Positions 10,475 to 21,146 of a DNA stretch of 64,000 nucleotides are shown piece by piece. Position 1 is the stretch's first letter. Each line of letters starts with the position of its first letter. A program made the translations under genes and the position numbers. The notes beneath the pieces were generated by a model that saw only the letters and a program-made list of their open reading frames with translations, had not been told where the DNA came from and made no database searches. Source of the stretch: Solidesulfovibrio fructosivorans JJ] (GTDB lineage: Bacteria > Desulfobacterota > Desulfovibrionia > Desulfovibrionales > Desulfovibrionaceae); assembly GCF_000179555.1 (NCBI RefSeq), contig NZ_AECZ01000010.1, forward strand, positions 86,895-150,894, written 5' to 3'.

Positions 10475-12302
10475 GATGCTCCGTCTTCGTCCGCCGAAAG
10501 TCGGACGGCAGGTACACCGTGGCCACGGTGCCGCCTTCCGGCCGCGCGGCCAGGACGATTTCGCCGCCGTGGGCCGCCACGATCTTGTGGGCGATGGGCA
10601 GACCCAGTCCGGTCCCATGCGGCTTGGTGGTGTAATACGGGTCGAAAATCCGGTCGCGCTCCATATCGTCGATGCCGCCGCCGGTATCGGCCACGGACAG
10701 AAACGCCCGTCCGTCAGGGGCGGTACCCGTGGCCAAGGTCATGACGCCGCCGGCCTGCATGGCCTGGATGGCATTGAGGCACAAATTGAGCAGCGCCTGG
10801 GTGAGCCTGTCCGGATCGGCCAAGATTTCCGGGCCTTCGACCGCGCCGGCAATGTCCACGGACACGCCCCGGGCCGTGGCGTCCGGCAGGGTCAGCCGGG
10901 CGGCGTGGGACGCCAGCTCGGACAGGCGCACAGGCCGGCGCTTGATGTCCGAGGGGCGGGCGAATTCGATCAGTTCGGAAATGACGCGGTTTAAGCGGTC
11001 CACCTCGCGGACCATGACCTCGGCCGCCTGCCGGTCCTCGCTGCCCGGGGCGAACTTGGCCCCGAAATAGGCGGCGTAGCCCCGGATGGAGCTCAAGGGA
11101 TTGCGGATCTCGTGGGCCACTCCGGCGGCAAGGTTGCCGACGGCGGCCAGCTTCTCCCGCCGCCGGATCTCGGCCTCCAGGCGGCGCATCTCGCGTAGGT
11201 CGCGCAGGACGACCAGCGACCCCACCGGAGTCCCCTCCTCGGTGCGCACGGCGGAAACCGCAACGCCAAGGGCAATGGGCCCGCCGCCGCCGACAATCAC
11301 GTCCATCTGGCGTTCGCCGCCCTCCTCGTTTTCCAGGATATCGGGCGGCAGCACCTCGCCGACCGGCCGGCCGACGAGATCCCCGGAAGCAACGCCAGCC
11401 AGGCTTTCGGCCGCGCCGTTGGCCATGGCCACCCGGCCGTCCGGAGCCACGAGCAACAGCCCCGCCGGCATGGCGGCCACCACTTCCGAAGCCAGGGCCG
11501 TGGTCTGGCGCAAAGCCCGGCGCTGTGCGCGGTAGCTTTGGGCCCAGAAAAGGGCCAATACGCCGCCAAGTCCGAGCACCAGCAGCACGCCGGCCGTGGT
11601 CAGGGTGTTTTGCAGATCGACCCGGCGGGCGGCCTCGATGGGGGCGACGTCGAGGCCCACGAATATGATGAGCGGCATGCCGCGCAAGTCGCGCCGGCCT
11701 CCGGGAACGTCGCAGTCGTCGGTGCAGAAAAAACCAGGGTTGTGCATGGAGGAATGATTGCCGTGAAAGCCGTGGAGTCCCCTCCCGCCTCCCCGCGCCG
11801 AGGGAATGAAACGCCGGTAGACCAAAAAGGACTCGCGTCCATCGTCCTCTTTGGCCAGTCGCCATTTTTCCGTGGCGTCCGGAGCCAGCTCCCGCATGGC
11901 TTTGGGGCTGAAAAGCTGGTCGCCGATGCGCGCGGCGTTGTTGTGGGCCAGAATGCGTCCGTCGGTATCCGTGACGGCGATATAGAAGATGCCGGGCTGG
12001 TTGGCCGTTTCCTCGATCAGGTGCTGGAGGCGGATATTGGCTCCGAACCCGCCGCGCATGCCGGTGCGGGTTCCGGCTTCGAAGGCCTTGATCAGGGCCG
12101 CGCCTTTTTCCAGCAGCAGCTGGGTGACGTATTGCTTTTCCCGGCCCAGGTCGATGACGGCCATGGCGATGACGACCGCCGCCAGGATCGCGGCCGCACC
12201 AATGACCAGCAAGGGCGACGACGCCCCGCGAAAGGGATTTTTTCTGAAAAACGCAAGCGCGCGTTTCCCGCGAGTGGACAATCTATTTTGCATAAAAATC
12301 AT
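10467..12302 (-). CDS. ZraS-like sensor histidine kinase with a His/Cys-rich extracytoplasmic segment
   Basis: About 611 residues. TM1 is at about 30-50. The extracytoplasmic sensor domain (about 51-225) contains a cluster with H177, H180, H183, H187, C193 and C197, a plausible metal site. TM2 ([17 protein letters not shown]) is followed by a PAS domain ([16 protein letters not shown]), HisKA ([17 protein letters not shown]), N-box [10 protein letters not shown] and [10 protein letters not shown]. It likely phosphorylates the regulator encoded immediately downstream. The start is 12302 or the ATG at 12293; neither has a clear ribosome site. Metal or envelope-stress sensing is inferred from the residue pattern. 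Confidence 0.92.
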
Positions 12303-12559
12303 GCATGTCGATTAAATTTTATACACCAAAGAACCGTATCTGTCCAGAAAGGCGACGGTCCAGAGAGGAAAGGGCCCGCCGGAGCCACGGTTGCATGGAA
12401 CATTCCAGGGATCATGACGATGGTCACCGTCAGGGCTGTCCGAAATCGTCACAAAACGCAGCGGATAAATTTGACAAGCCGTCACTCGCCGCCGTAGGAA
12501 ATTTGGGAAATCATCAGCAAGCGTCTTCTGTGGAACAATCCGGCAAGGGGGTGTATTTC

Positions 12560-14629
12560 ATGCGGAATTTGAAGCTCGGGGTCAAACTCATCGGAAGCTT
12601 CCTTCTCAGCGCCGCCATCACGCTCGTTGTCGGGCTGGTAGGGCTGGCGGGACTCTCGGCTGTTTCTCATCAATTAAGCACGGTAACAGACGTCAACATG
12701 CCGGCCGTGCGTGACCTGCAGCTCATAAAAATCGCCGGCGAATCCGTCCGCGTGGCCCAGCGGACCATGCTCGTGCCCGGCCTGCCCGAAGAGGACCGAA
12801 AACGCCAGTACGACAACGTCGCCCGTGTCCGCGACAGCTACCATGAAGCCTGGAACGAATACGAGAAGCTGCCCAAATCCGATGCGGCCAAGCGCCTCTG
12901 GCAAGAATTCGTGCCAGCCTGGCAGGAATGGGTCAAAATCAACAACGAAACCTTTGCCGCGGCCAAGGAATGGGATAAATCCGATCTCAAGGATCCCGGC
13001 GCGTTAAGCGGCAAGATCGCCAAGTTCCGGGGCGACCACTACAAGCTTTTGGCCAACGCCTGGGCCCTGGCCCTTTCCGGTACGCCCTTTTCCGGCGGGG
13101 ATGACGCCACGGCTTGCACCTTTGGCCAATGGAGCAACAGCGAAGGCCGCGATATCAAGAACGCCGTCTTTCGGAAAAGCCTGACCGCAATCCAGCCCGT
13201 CCACGAGGCGCTGCACAAGGCCGTGGCCAAGCTCAAGGAGCTGGCCGCCCAAAAAGCCCCGCGCGAAGAACAGATCGCCCTCATACAGCACGAAATCGAA
13301 CCGGCTGTGGAAAAGACCATGCGCCAGTTTGCCGCAATGGCCGACGAAGTGGCCCGCATCGCGGAGGTCTATGCCAAGATGCGCCAGCAGGCCATGGTCA
13401 CCACACGGGTTAAGCAGATCCGCTGCTTCAAGCTCCTCGACGAACTCATAGCCGACTCCCTGGCCGCCGCCCAGAAAGGCAAGACGGACGGCGAGAAAGC
13501 CGCTTCCCGGGCGATGGTCATGTCGGCTTCGGGCATCGGCGTCGGCGTGCTCTTGGCCGTGGTGCTCGGACTCGTCATTGCCCGCATGATCGCCAAACCC
13601 ATTTTGCTCGGGGTCAAGGCGGCCGAGGGGCTGGCGGCCGGCGACCTCAACCAGACCATCGACCTCGACCAGAAGGATGAGATCGGCGCTTTGGCGGCGG
13701 CGCTGCGCCACATGATCGCCAAACTGCGCGATGTCGTGGGACAGGTCCAGGCCGGGGCGGAAAATGTGGCCTCGGGCTCGGAGGAGCTTTCGGCCACGAC
13801 CCAGAGCCTGTCGCAAGGCGCGACGGAACAGGCGGCCAGCGTCGAGGAAATCTCCTCGTCCATGGAAGAGATGGCCGCCAACATCCGCCAGAACGCCGAT
13901 AACGCCAAGCAGACCGAGCAGATGGCGCTCAAGACGGCCAAGGATACCGAAAGCGGCGGCCAAGCCGTGGCCCAGACGGTTTCGGCCATGAAGCAGATCG
14001 CGGAAAAAATCGGCATTATCGAGGAAATCGCCCGCCAGACCAACCTGCTGGCCCTTAACGCCGCCATCGAGGCGGCAAGAGCCGGAGAGCACGGCAAGGG
14101 ATTCGCCGTGGTGGCGGCCGAAGTCAGAAAGCTCGCTGAACGCAGCGGCAACGCCGCAGGCGAGATCAGCGAACTGTCCTCCTCGAGCGTGAAAATCGCC
14201 CAAAACGCCGGGGAGCTGCTGGCCCGCATCGTGCCGGACATCCAGCGCACGACCGAACTCATCCAGGAAATCGCGGCCTCGAGCGTGGAGCAAAACGCCG
14301 GTGCCGAACAGGTCAATAGGGCCATCCAGCAGCTCGACCAAGTGGTGCAGCAAAACGCCTCGGCCTCTGAGGAAATGGCCTCCACCGCCGAAGAACTTTC
14401 GGGACAGGCCCTTCAGCTCCAGGAGACCGTCTCCTACTTCCGCCTGGACACGGTGCACCAAGTGCGCCGCGCCGCGCCCAAAGCCCTGGCCGCCGCCAAG
14501 CCCGCCAGCCCGGCCGCGCCGGCGGCGAAGCCAGCAAAAACGGCGGTAAAGCCCCAGGCCAATGGCACAAGCGGCGTCTCGCTCAATCTGTCGAGCGAAA
14601 CGTCGGACGACGATTTCGAACGGTTTTAG
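12560..14629 (+). CDS. methyl-accepting chemotaxis protein with CZB-type zinc motif in the ligand-binding region
   Basis: 689 residues. TM1 is at 10-32, an extracytoplasmic helical region spans about 33-400, and TM2 is [21 protein letters not shown] and the signalling hairpin follow, with the tip [20 protein letters not shown]. Within the sensory region H160, C186 (ACTFGQW), H215 and H219 have the order and spacing of the chemoreceptor zinc-binding (CZB) ligand set. The C-terminus has an Ala/Pro/Lys linker and ends DDDFERF. The ATG at 12560 is chosen because TM1 follows directly and AAGGGGG precedes it; open sequence upstream to 12305 crosses the gap. Its ligand is unknown, zinc-linked redox or oxidant sensing being one possibility. 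Confidence 0.92.
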   Translation: MRNLKLGVKLIGSFLLSAAITLVVGLVGLAGLSAVSHQLSTVTDVNMPAVRDLQLIKIAGESVRVAQRTMLVPGLPEEDRKRQYDNVARVRDSYHEAWNEYEKLPKSDAAKRLWQEFVPAWQEWVKINNETFAAAKEWDKSDLKDPGALSGKIAKFRGDHYKLLANAWALALSGTPFSGGDDATACTFGQWSNSEGRDIKNAVFRKSLTAIQPVHEALHKAVAKLKELAAQKAPREEQIALIQHEIEPAVEKTMRQFAAMADEVARIAEVYAKMRQQAMVTTRVKQIRCFKLLDELIADSLAAAQKGKTDGEKAASRAMVMSASGIGVGVLLAVVLGLVIARMIAKPILLGVKAAEGLAAGDLNQTIDLDQKDEIGALAAALRHMIAKLRDVVGQVQAGAENVASGSEELSATTQSLSQGATEQAASVEEISSSMEEMAANIRQNADNAKQTEQMALKTAKDTESGGQAVAQTVSAMKQIAEKIGIIEEIARQTNLLALNAAIEAARAGEHGKGFAVVAAEVRKLAERSGNAAGEISELSSSSVKIAQNAGELLARIVPDIQRTTELIQEIAASSVEQNAGAEQVNRAIQQLDQVVQQNASASEEMASTAEELSGQALQLQETVSYFRLDTVHQVRRAAPKALAAAKPASPAAPAAKPAKTAVKPQANGTSGVSLNLSSETSDDDFERF

Positions 14630-14644
14630 AAAGAGAAAGGCCAT

Positions 14645-14684
14645 GCGAGAGGGGAAACTCTTTAAAAAAGAGTTTCCCCTCTCG
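14645..14684. terminator. hairpin terminator between convergent genes
   Basis: Arms GCGAGAGGGGAAACTCTTT (14645-14663) and its complement (14666-14684) meet almost without a loop. A C-rich tract and a run of T follow. It belongs to the same hairpin family as 151-199 and serves the chemoreceptor gene on the left and the DUF1566 gene on the right. Confidence 0.7.
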
Positions 14685-14722
14685 CACACTCCCCTTCCTA
14701 AACTTTTTTAAATTTTAGCCTG

Positions 14723-15724
14723 TTAGATATTTTCTGGCCCGCAAACCGGCCAGACAAGAAAATCCCAACCGCTTTTGAAGCCCACGCCCACGGCTCCCTT
14801 GTGGAGGTAGAGGGCGTGGGCCCAATTTTTTTCAAAGGCGCTGGTGGTCGAAGACCAGTAGGCTTCGCCCACGTGCGTGAAGGGATGCCCGGCGGGCAGA
14901 GCCGGAAAGGCGCTCCCGGCATCGACCAGGGATTCCAATTCGTTGATGTTGGGCAGCCGCCAGCCCTCGCCGGAGGCGGCGGCAATGTCCAGCGCCTCGG
15001 CCCATGAGACCGTCCCCTTGGCCGCGTCAGCCGCGCGAGCCCAGAGGAGGCCGGTCAGCCGATCGAGCACGTTCGCGTCCCGCGTCTCGAAACGGGGCGT
15101 CGGCCAGAGCGTCCCCCGAAGCAGTTCCCCGTCCTGCCCCGTGCCGGCGCAGGTGATCCCCTCCCCGGCTCCATCGAAACAGCGGGTCTGCCCGGTGCGC
15201 GGCAAGAGCGTCTCCCCGGCCACGGGCCAACACAGGCAATCCTGGTCCTTGCGGCCGTAAAACATCCGCCCGCCCTCCATGTGGACGTACCAGGCATAGC
15301 CCGGCGCGGGAGCGGCGGTGGTCGAAGTCCAATACCAGCCAAGAAACACGTTTTGAAAAGGATGTCCGGGTGGAAGGGCCGGGCGCGCGGCCCCGTAGGA
15401 AAGAAGGCTTCGCAGCTCGCGACGGTTGGGCAGCCGCCAGTCGGTCCGGCCGAAGCGCCCATCGCGGGCCCAGCCAGCGGCGAAAGCGAGCGCCTCGGCC
15501 CAGGGCATGGGGAACCCGGCAAGTCCGGCGTCGCGGGGCCAGACAAGTCCGGTCAGCGCGTCGGCAACCAGGTCCGGGCCAGACGCAACGAAACGGTCCC
15601 CAGCAGGCAGCAAGGGGGAGGCAAACGCCGCATCCTGGCCACTGCCCGAGCAAGGAACGTCCCGTCCGTCCACGTCATGGCAGGTCGTCTGCCCGGTCGG
15701 CAGCACTGTTCTTGAAAAAGTCAT
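14723..15724 (-). CDS. protein with two DUF1566 repeats
   Basis: 333 residues made of two similar halves. Each half contains a TGLVWPRD/TGLLWARA segment, then WAEAL, WRLPNRREL/WRLPNINEL, a YWTSTT/YWSSTT motif and a closing CLCWPV/FLVWPV. This is the DUF1566 (Lcl C-terminal) fold, common in secreted bacterial proteins. No signal peptide is visible at the chosen ATG, which is unusual for the family. Function unknown. Confidence 0.82.
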   Translation of the reverse strand: MTFSRTVLPTGQTTCHDVDGRDVPCSGSGQDAAFASPLLPAGDRFVASGPDLVADALTGLVWPRDAGLAGFPMPWAEALAFAAGWARDGRFGRTDWRLPNRRELRSLLSYGAARPALPPGHPFQNVFLGWYWTSTTAAPAPGYAWYVHMEGGRMFYGRKDQDCLCWPVAGETLLPRTGQTRCFDGAGEGITCAGTGQDGELLRGTLWPTPRFETRDANVLDRLTGLLWARAADAAKGTVSWAEALDIAAASGEGWRLPNINELESLVDAGSAFPALPAGHPFTHVGEAYWSSTTSAFEKNWAHALYLHKGAVGVGFKSGWDFLVWPVCGPENI

Positions 15725-15830
15725 CCGGCCATTCTACCCGCCAACGGGTCGCATGGCCAGAAAAAGGCCCGCAAAGGCCGCCGCCGCGCGTGGGAAAAGC
15801 CGTACGCCGGATACTTGCGAAAACCAGCTG

Positions 15831-16121
15831 TCAGAAATGCAGCAACGCGTCCAAGCCTGCGCCGGCCATGCTCGGCACGAATTCCACCACCTCATAACGG
15901 GCCGCGCCCTCGCGCCAAAACGGGTCCCGGGCCAATATGGCCAGCAGGGCCTCGCGATTTTCGCAGCGGGCCAGGATCACGCCGCCCGTACGCGGCTCCC
16001 GGCGTCCGGACAACAAAAAAACACCCGCCGCGTACTGGGCCTCCAGAAAACGGATGTGCTCGGCGAGCAGGGCGTCAATGACATCAAGGCCTTTTTCATA
16101 GGTCAGCAAGACGACGAACAT
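15831..16121 (-). CDS. YciI-family protein
   Basis: 96 residues. It opens MFVVLLTYEKGLDVIDALLAE and contains HIRFLEAQYAAGVFLLSG, the typical YCII layout (ferredoxin-like fold) with the conserved H and the downstream Gly. Members are small dimeric proteins, some with dehydrochlorinase-like activity, but most have no known job. AAAGGAGATG precedes the ATG at 16121 and fixes the start; longer open sequence upstream is rejected. Confidence 0.85.
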   Translation of the reverse strand: MFVVLLTYEKGLDVIDALLAEHIRFLEAQYAAGVFLLSGRREPRTGGVILARCENREALLAILARDPFWREGAARYEVVEFVPSMAGAGLDALLHF

Positions 16122-16293
16122 GGGGCATCTCCTTTGGCAACAAAGGCCGGATGCGCCGCTTGAATGGAAGGCAAGCCCCCAAACCGGCGCATTCGCCCTT
16201 TTTTCTTGCCACAAAGGCGTATAAGGTAGCCCTCGAAAGCTGGCAAGGAAGCAGGCAACACGCCGCCGTCGCGGCCACCGTTGGGAGGGCAAG

Positions 16294-16773
16294 GTGAACG
16301 AGGAACAACGGGAAGCGGAAATCGCGGCCATCGCCGAACGCCTCGACGGACTCAAGCTCGCGGCCGACTTCACCGCCGGGGAAATTCGGGTTCTCGCCGC
16401 CTATGTCCAGGAAAGCGCCTTCCCGGCCGGCACGGTCGTCATCCAGGAAGGCCGCAAGGCCAATTCGCTGGCCTTCATGGCCGAGGGCGTGGCGACCATC
16501 CAGAAAGAGGACAGCAACGCGCCCGAGCGCCACATTATCGAGCTGGGCCGGGACGCCGTCATCGGCGAAATCGCCTTTTTCGACAATGAACCCCGTTCCG
16601 CCACAGTGGTGGCCAAGACCGACGTGCGCCTCCTGGTCCTGACCCGTGACCAGTTCGATGCTCTGGCCGTTGAGCAGCCGCAACTCGCCATCAAGGTGCT
16701 TTTCGCCGTGGGCCGCGTCTTGAGCCACCGCCTGCGCCAGGTGACGGGCCGTTTCGTGGGCTTGCTCGCCTAG
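16294..16773 (+). CDS. cyclic nucleotide-binding-domain protein
   Basis: 159 residues with a GTG start after GGGAGGGCAAG. The central 100 residues are a cNMP-binding beta-roll: FPAGTVVIQEGRKANSLAFMAEG, then IGEIAFFDNEPRSATVVA, which corresponds to the phosphate-binding cassette (G-E-x-x plus R-S/T-A). No helix-turn-helix follows, so it is a stand-alone sensor or regulatory subunit and not a Crp-type activator. The partner is unknown; the next gene on the opposite strand is a chemoreceptor. Confidence 0.87.
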   Translation: MNEEQREAEIAAIAERLDGLKLAADFTAGEIRVLAAYVQESAFPAGTVVIQEGRKANSLAFMAEGVATIQKEDSNAPERHIIELGRDAVIGEIAFFDNEPRSATVVAKTDVRLLVLTRDQFDALAVEQPQLAIKVLFAVGRVLSHRLRQVTGRFVGLLA

Positions 16774-16868
16774 AAAAAATACTCCCCTACCCCGTTTGCG
16801 AGGCTTTTTAAAATATCAACCGCCCTTCTCCTTCCCCCAACGGTATGAACGTGAGGAAGAGAAAAACG

Positions 16869-16906
16869 CGAGAGGGGAAACCCTTTTTCAAGGATTTCCC
16901 CTCTCG
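16869..16906. terminator. hairpin terminator between convergent genes
   Basis: Outer arms CGAGAGGGGAAA (16869-16880) and its complement (16895-16906) are perfect; the inner part pairs with one mismatch around a T-run. Same family as 14645-14684, again placed between convergent genes. Confidence 0.65.
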
Positions 16907-16932
16907 TGGATCATGGCATTTTTTCTCTTGCG

Positions 16933-18963
16933 CTAGGCCATAATGGCTTCCTGACCGGATTCCAGGCCCGAGACCACGCTTTCCAGGCTCCGCGCCTGTC
17001 CGCCAAGCTCGGCCACGGCCTTGGCCGAGGCGGCCATGGCTTCCAGGGTATCGACGGCGATGCGGTTGATTTCCTCCGTGGCCCGGCGAATCTCCTCGGA
17101 CGTGGCGGACTGCTCCTCGGCGGCCGTGGCCATGGAGCGGATCTGGTCCGAGGTCTTGACCACGATGCCCACAATTTCCTGCAACATCTCGCCCGAGTCG
17201 TTGGCCTTCTTGGTGCCGTCCTGGATGGCGACGCTGGTCTGCTCGGTTTTTTCGATGTTCTTGCGGGTGCTCTGCTGCATGGTGGTGATAAAACCGGCCA
17301 CATCCTTGGTGGCGGCCATGGTCTTTTCGGCGAGCTTGCGCACCTCGTCGGCCACCACGGCGAACCCCCGGCCGGCTTCCCCGGCCCGGGCCGCCTCGAT
17401 GGCGGCGTTTAGGGCCAGCAGGTTGGTCTGATCAGCAATGTCGGCAATGACGCCCATGATCTTGCCGATGCCCTCGGCCTGACCGCCGAGTTCATCCATG
17501 TCCCGCCGCAGTTCATCGGCAAGCTTGTTAACGTTGCGGATAGCCTCCACGACGCCGGCCACCATCCCTGCCCCGGTTTCCGCCTTTTCCTTGGCAGTCT
17601 CGGCAAGGGCGTCGGCGGCGGAGGCGTTTTGGGCCACTTCCGTCACCGCTTCGGTCATGGCGTCCATGGCCGAGGCGGTCTCGCCGATGCGGTCCTTTTG
17701 CTGCATGGCCCCGCTCTCGACCATGTTGACGCGCTGCGTCAGATCCTCGATCTCACGGGCCAGGCTGTCGGCGATGGCCTGGGCTTCCCGGGCCGTTTCG
17801 CGCATGCGGCCGGTCTGGGCCAGCATGGCGGCCTCGCCATGACGCAGTTCGGTGAAATCCGAATAGACACAAAGCGAGCCCATCAGCTGCCCGTTAATCG
17901 TGTTGTAGAGCGGCGACGCATCAATGAGGACATTGCGCTCGTTGCCCTTGCGGGAGGTGATCACGACTTCTTTGCGGATGTTCCTGTTTTCGGTCATGGC
18001 CGTGGCAAGTACGGTCTTGCGCGTGGAATCCCCATAAAAAAAGCCGGCCACATTTTCCCCATAATGCTGCTCCGGGGTGCCGGATTGTTCGATCAGGGTC
18101 ATGAGGCTGTCGTTGGTGAGCTGCAACTTTTCCTCGTTGTCCACCACGACGTACGGCGTGGCAATGCCGCGCACGATTCCCTGGTAATAGCCCAGCGACG
18201 TTTCCAGGTAATGAACCATCTCCTGCAACGACGACGCGATCTGAGCGAATTCGCGCGGCAGGCCGGTTTTCGGCTTGGTGCTGAAATCGCCGCCGCCAAT
18301 GGTCCTGGCGTAGGTGATGATGGCCGTCGCGCCCCGGCCGAGGCCGCGAATCAAGAAGACGATCAGCCCCGACAGCAAGATCACCGAAACAATGGCCATC
18401 GCCAGAAACATATGGAAGACCGAGGTCTCTCCGGCCTCAATGGCCTTGAGGTTGTCCGCCGCGACACGTTGCTGGATAGTGATGAGGGAAAGCACCGTTT
18501 TCTTTATGATGCGCCAAAGCGGCGTTTCTTCGGTGTTGAGCATGGCCACGGCTTTTGAAACGTCTCCTGCTGTGGCCATTTCCATCAAGTGTAGCTTGAT
18601 ATCATGACTTTTATTCCATTGTGGTTCTATGCCGGAAAGTTGCCTGGCCATATCACCAGTGGCCAATGACGCGGCGGCAGCGAGAGCTTTACGGAATTTT
18701 TTGTCGGCAGCGGCAAAGTTATCCTTGGCTTTTTGATCCTGTGGATTGAGAATAACATTGCGTGTGGCCTGTTCCGTTTGCAAACCTTGGGCATAGACAT
18801 CCTGAAGGTGGAAAAGCAGCGGGCTATCAACACTTCCGATCGATTCCAGATACCCGAACATCCGTCCCTGTTGTAGATAGAGAAGAAATATGGTGAGCGC
18901 TGCACCTATGATGCTGGCTATACCTAGTGTCATCAACAACCACTTAATGCTCATTCGCCCCAT
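16933..18963 (-). CDS. methyl-accepting chemotaxis protein with cytoplasmic PAS domain
   Basis: 676 residues. TM1 is at about 6-26, followed by a four-helix-bundle-like extracytoplasmic domain (about 27-180) and TM2 ([21 protein letters not shown]). A HAMP-like segment is followed by a PAS domain ([26 protein letters not shown]-like end) and the signalling domain with tip [24 protein letters not shown] lies six bases before the ATG at 18963, which decides against the longer reading frame. The ligand is unknown. No che genes are near. Confidence 0.92.
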   Translation of the reverse strand: MGRMSIKWLLMTLGIASIIGAALTIFLLYLQQGRMFGYLESIGSVDSPLLFHLQDVYAQGLQTEQATRNVILNPQDQKAKDNFAAADKKFRKALAAAASLATGDMARQLSGIEPQWNKSHDIKLHLMEMATAGDVSKAVAMLNTEETPLWRIIKKTVLSLITIQQRVAADNLKAIEAGETSVFHMFLAMAIVSVILLSGLIVFLIRGLGRGATAIITYARTIGGGDFSTKPKTGLPREFAQIASSLQEMVHYLETSLGYYQGIVRGIATPYVVVDNEEKLQLTNDSLMTLIEQSGTPEQHYGENVAGFFYGDSTRKTVLATAMTENRNIRKEVVITSRKGNERNVLIDASPLYNTINGQLMGSLCVYSDFTELRHGEAAMLAQTGRMRETAREAQAIADSLAREIEDLTQRVNMVESGAMQQKDRIGETASAMDAMTEAVTEVAQNASAADALAETAKEKAETGAGMVAGVVEAIRNVNKLADELRRDMDELGGQAEGIGKIMGVIADIADQTNLLALNAAIEAARAGEAGRGFAVVADEVRKLAEKTMAATKDVAGFITTMQQSTRKNIEKTEQTSVAIQDGTKKANDSGEMLQEIVGIVVKTSDQIRSMATAAEEQSATSEEIRRATEEINRIAVDTLEAMAASAKAVAELGGQARSLESVVSGLESGQEAIMA

Positions 18964-19557
18964 ACTATTCTCCAATGCAAAATGAAAACATCGTTCACAT
19001 GACGACAATATCGGGCCCTGCCCGGAACAAGCCGTTCCCTTTCATAAAACTTGACTATATTATTTTGTATATAGCGAAATAGCAAGCAGAAGGCAACGCT
19101 TTTGCCTTAAAGCCCAACTTTCGCGAAAAATATCACAAAAAAACACCTCTCGCGCAATAGGAAAATGACTTATTTTGTGATAAAAATAACAAATATATTT
19201 CCTGCTATCACCATCCCATAGCGGCAACAACAGTTCTGAACCCGCGTTATTGCTAGGAAAAGAATTCCAGTTCTCATGACGCGGCACTACCGCAAAGGGT
19301 GGACACGGCAAGGTGAAAGACTCGCAATGCGCCTCACACAATCTTCAGCAGGGATGACGGACACAGGCATCTTCAAGAAAGCCAGGGAGCCAAATGCCCC
19401 GGAAGCGGCCGGAAAAAAGACTTCCCGAAAGCGATGGCACGCGGTAAAGAAAAAGCGGAAGGTTCGGGCCTGTTCGCCGCAGTAACGCCGCGAGAGGGCC
19501 TTTTTGTCACTCTCATGCGCCGCGTCGCTTAATCCAGACGACGCGAGGAGACTCGCC
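18964..19557. other. 594-base gap, strongly AT-rich in 19040-19260
   Basis: No gene is recognised. The stretch around 19040-19260 is markedly AT-rich compared with the rest of the window. It contains the imperfect palindrome TTTGTGATAAAAATAACAAA near 19174 and an upstream TATCACA half-site. This could be the control region of the chemoreceptor gene or part of the old insertion zone next to tmRNA. A 69-codon frame at 19276 has no ribosome site and is not called. Confidence 0.35.
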
Positions 19558-19803
19558 ATGCGCCCTACCATTCTGGCGTTCCTTGTCTTTTTTGCCCTTG
19601 CCGCCGGCTGCACCCGCGCGCCGTATTCCAAGGCTGGCGTGGAACAGGCCACGGTGGAAAACGATTATTCCGATTGCTTCAGCAAGGCGTCGCTTGCGGT
19701 CAACACGCCGCCCTTTCCGGAGAGCCCCATCGGGCAGCGCAAACTGGATACGGACGCCTGCATGAAGGAGCGCGGCTACCAGGGGCTTTTGCAGCTGTTT
19801 TAG
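19558..19803 (+). CDS. small lipoprotein
   Basis: 81 residues. A signal peptide (LAFLVFFALAAGC) ends in the lipobox AAGC at residue 18, so the mature chain is about 64 residues. It contains two further Cys (YSDCFSKAS and TDACMKERGY) in a pattern seen in small Desulfovibrio lipoproteins. CGAGGAG precedes the ATG. Longer open sequence begins at 19504 but would bury the signal peptide. Function unknown. Confidence 0.75.
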   Translation: MRPTILAFLVFFALAAGCTRAPYSKAGVEQATVENDYSDCFSKASLAVNTPPFPESPIGQRKLDTDACMKERGYQGLLQLF

Positions 19804-19815
19804 CCGAGAGGCCAC

Positions 19816-19843
19816 TTGCCTTTTGGCCGGTGTGCGTTATACA
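19816..19843 (+). promoter_or_regulatory. sigma-70-type promoter of tmRNA
   Basis: TTGCCT (19816-19821), a 16-base spacer and TATACA (19838-19843) precede the mature 5' end at 19856. A few extra 5' nucleotides would be removed by RNase P, as is usual for tmRNA. Confidence 0.55.
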
Positions 19844-19855
19844 TAGTATCTTGAC

Positions 19856-20212
19856 GGGGGCGCCCTGGTTTCGACGGGGATAGTGAAGCCTTGGTTGCAG
19901 GTCGAGGTGCCGCGAGGCCTCGTAAAACACGCGGCAACTGGTTAACTGCCAACGATTACGATTACGCTCTGGCTGCTTAATGACAGCCAGCGTCCCCTCG
20001 GCTGACGCCTGATACGCCGAACCGGGACGCCACCCCTATCAGGCTGGCGCAAACCTTCGTCCGTTGGGGGGCGCGCGAGACCTTAGACGGACTGGCCGAG
20101 GGCGGCCCGGCCGAAAGGCCTGCCTGAGGCGAGATTGTTTTTCGGTCTAAGCCTGTAGACGCTAGGAGCGGAGCATTCTCGGACGGGGGTTCGATTCCCC
20201 CCGCCTCCACCA
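19856..20212 (+). ncRNA. ssrA: transfer-messenger RNA (tmRNA)
   Basis: 357 bases. The 5' end GGGGGCG pairs with CGCCTCC just before the encoded CCA at 20212 to form the acceptor stem (one G-U pair). The 5' part carries the tmRNA signature CTGGTTTCGACGGGGAT, and the 3' part has the T-arm GGGGTTCGATTCCCCC-like sequence. The tag frame at 19948-19980 encodes ANDYDYALAA and then TAA. tmRNA with SmpB rescues stalled ribosomes and tags the nascent protein for proteolysis. Its 3' end has been used as an integration site, as the integrase remnant downstream shows. Confidence 0.96.
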
Positions 20213-20384
20213 ACTGACCATCCGACACCGTCCGTTACGGTTCAAAAAGTCAGAAATTTCAGCCAAGAAGCCGGTCCGCAAGGTCCGGCTTCTTCCGTTT
20301 TGGTTCGTTGACATCCGGACAACTCACCGGATAACTAACCGGACAACACGCCAATTCCTCAACTTTCCGCAAGGAGGTTGTCCG

Positions 20385-21146
20385 GTGGCTCTTACCAACG
20401 TAGCGATTTCTAACGCAAAACCAGGAAAGTCTGTTGTCCGGTTGAAGGACGAGCGAGGCTTGTATTTAGAAATCTCACCACGGGGCGGAAAATGGTGGCG
20501 GCTGCGCTACTGGATCGGCGGGAAGGAGAACCGGATTTCCCTTGGCGTCTATCCCGACGTCTCCCTCAAAGATGCTCGGGGGCGGCGTGACGAGGCTCGT
20601 AAGCTCATCGCCAACGGCATCGACCCGAGCCAAGCCCGCAAGGAAGAAAAAGCCGAAATCGCCTCCGACGCCGTGACCTTTGAGAAGGTAGCGCGGGAAT
20701 GGTTCGCCAAGTTCAAGGAGAACTGGACACCCGGCCACGCCGCCCGGACCATGCGGCGCTTCGAGATGGACGTCTTCCCGTGGATCGGCGCGCGCCCCAT
20801 CCGCGACATCCTGGCCCCGGAGCTACTGACCACCATTCGTCGAATCGAATCCCGGTGAGCCATCGAGACGGCGCACCGGACCTTGCAGAACTGCGGCCAA
20901 GTCTTCCGCTACGCCGTGGCGTCTGGCCATGCTGACCGCGACATCTCCGGCGACCTGCGCGGAGCCATGCGCGGAGCCATCCCCCCTTCCAAGGAAAAGC
21001 ATCACACTTCCGTCATCGACCCCAGGGACGTGGCGTCCCTGCTGCGGACTATCGAGACGTACCAGGGCTCTTTCATGACCATGAGCGCCCTACGCTTGGC
21101 CCCTATGCTGTTCGTGCGCCCCGGCGAACTGCGCCATGCCGAATGG
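20385..21146 (+). pseudogene. P4-type tyrosine recombinase (integrase), interrupted and truncated
   Basis: The frame begins MALTNVAISNAKPGKSV with the DUF4102 arm-binding domain, then the core-binding domain (TFEKVAREWFAKFKENWTPGHA). A TGA at 20856-20858 interrupts it after RRIESR. The same frame goes on directly as AIETAHRTLQNCGQVFRYAVA and into the start of the catalytic domain (LAPMLFVRPGELRHAEW). Here the family sequence breaks off near 21146, so the HxxR and Tyr catalytic residues are missing. Homologues usually have Gly where the stop is, so GGA to TGA is the likely change. It lies 172 bases downstream of tmRNA, the classical attachment site of this integrase class. Confidence 0.9.

Noticed and set aside
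19276..19485. 69-codon frame in the gap before the small lipoprotein
   Set aside because: No ribosome site, basic low-complexity tail, no recognisable family.
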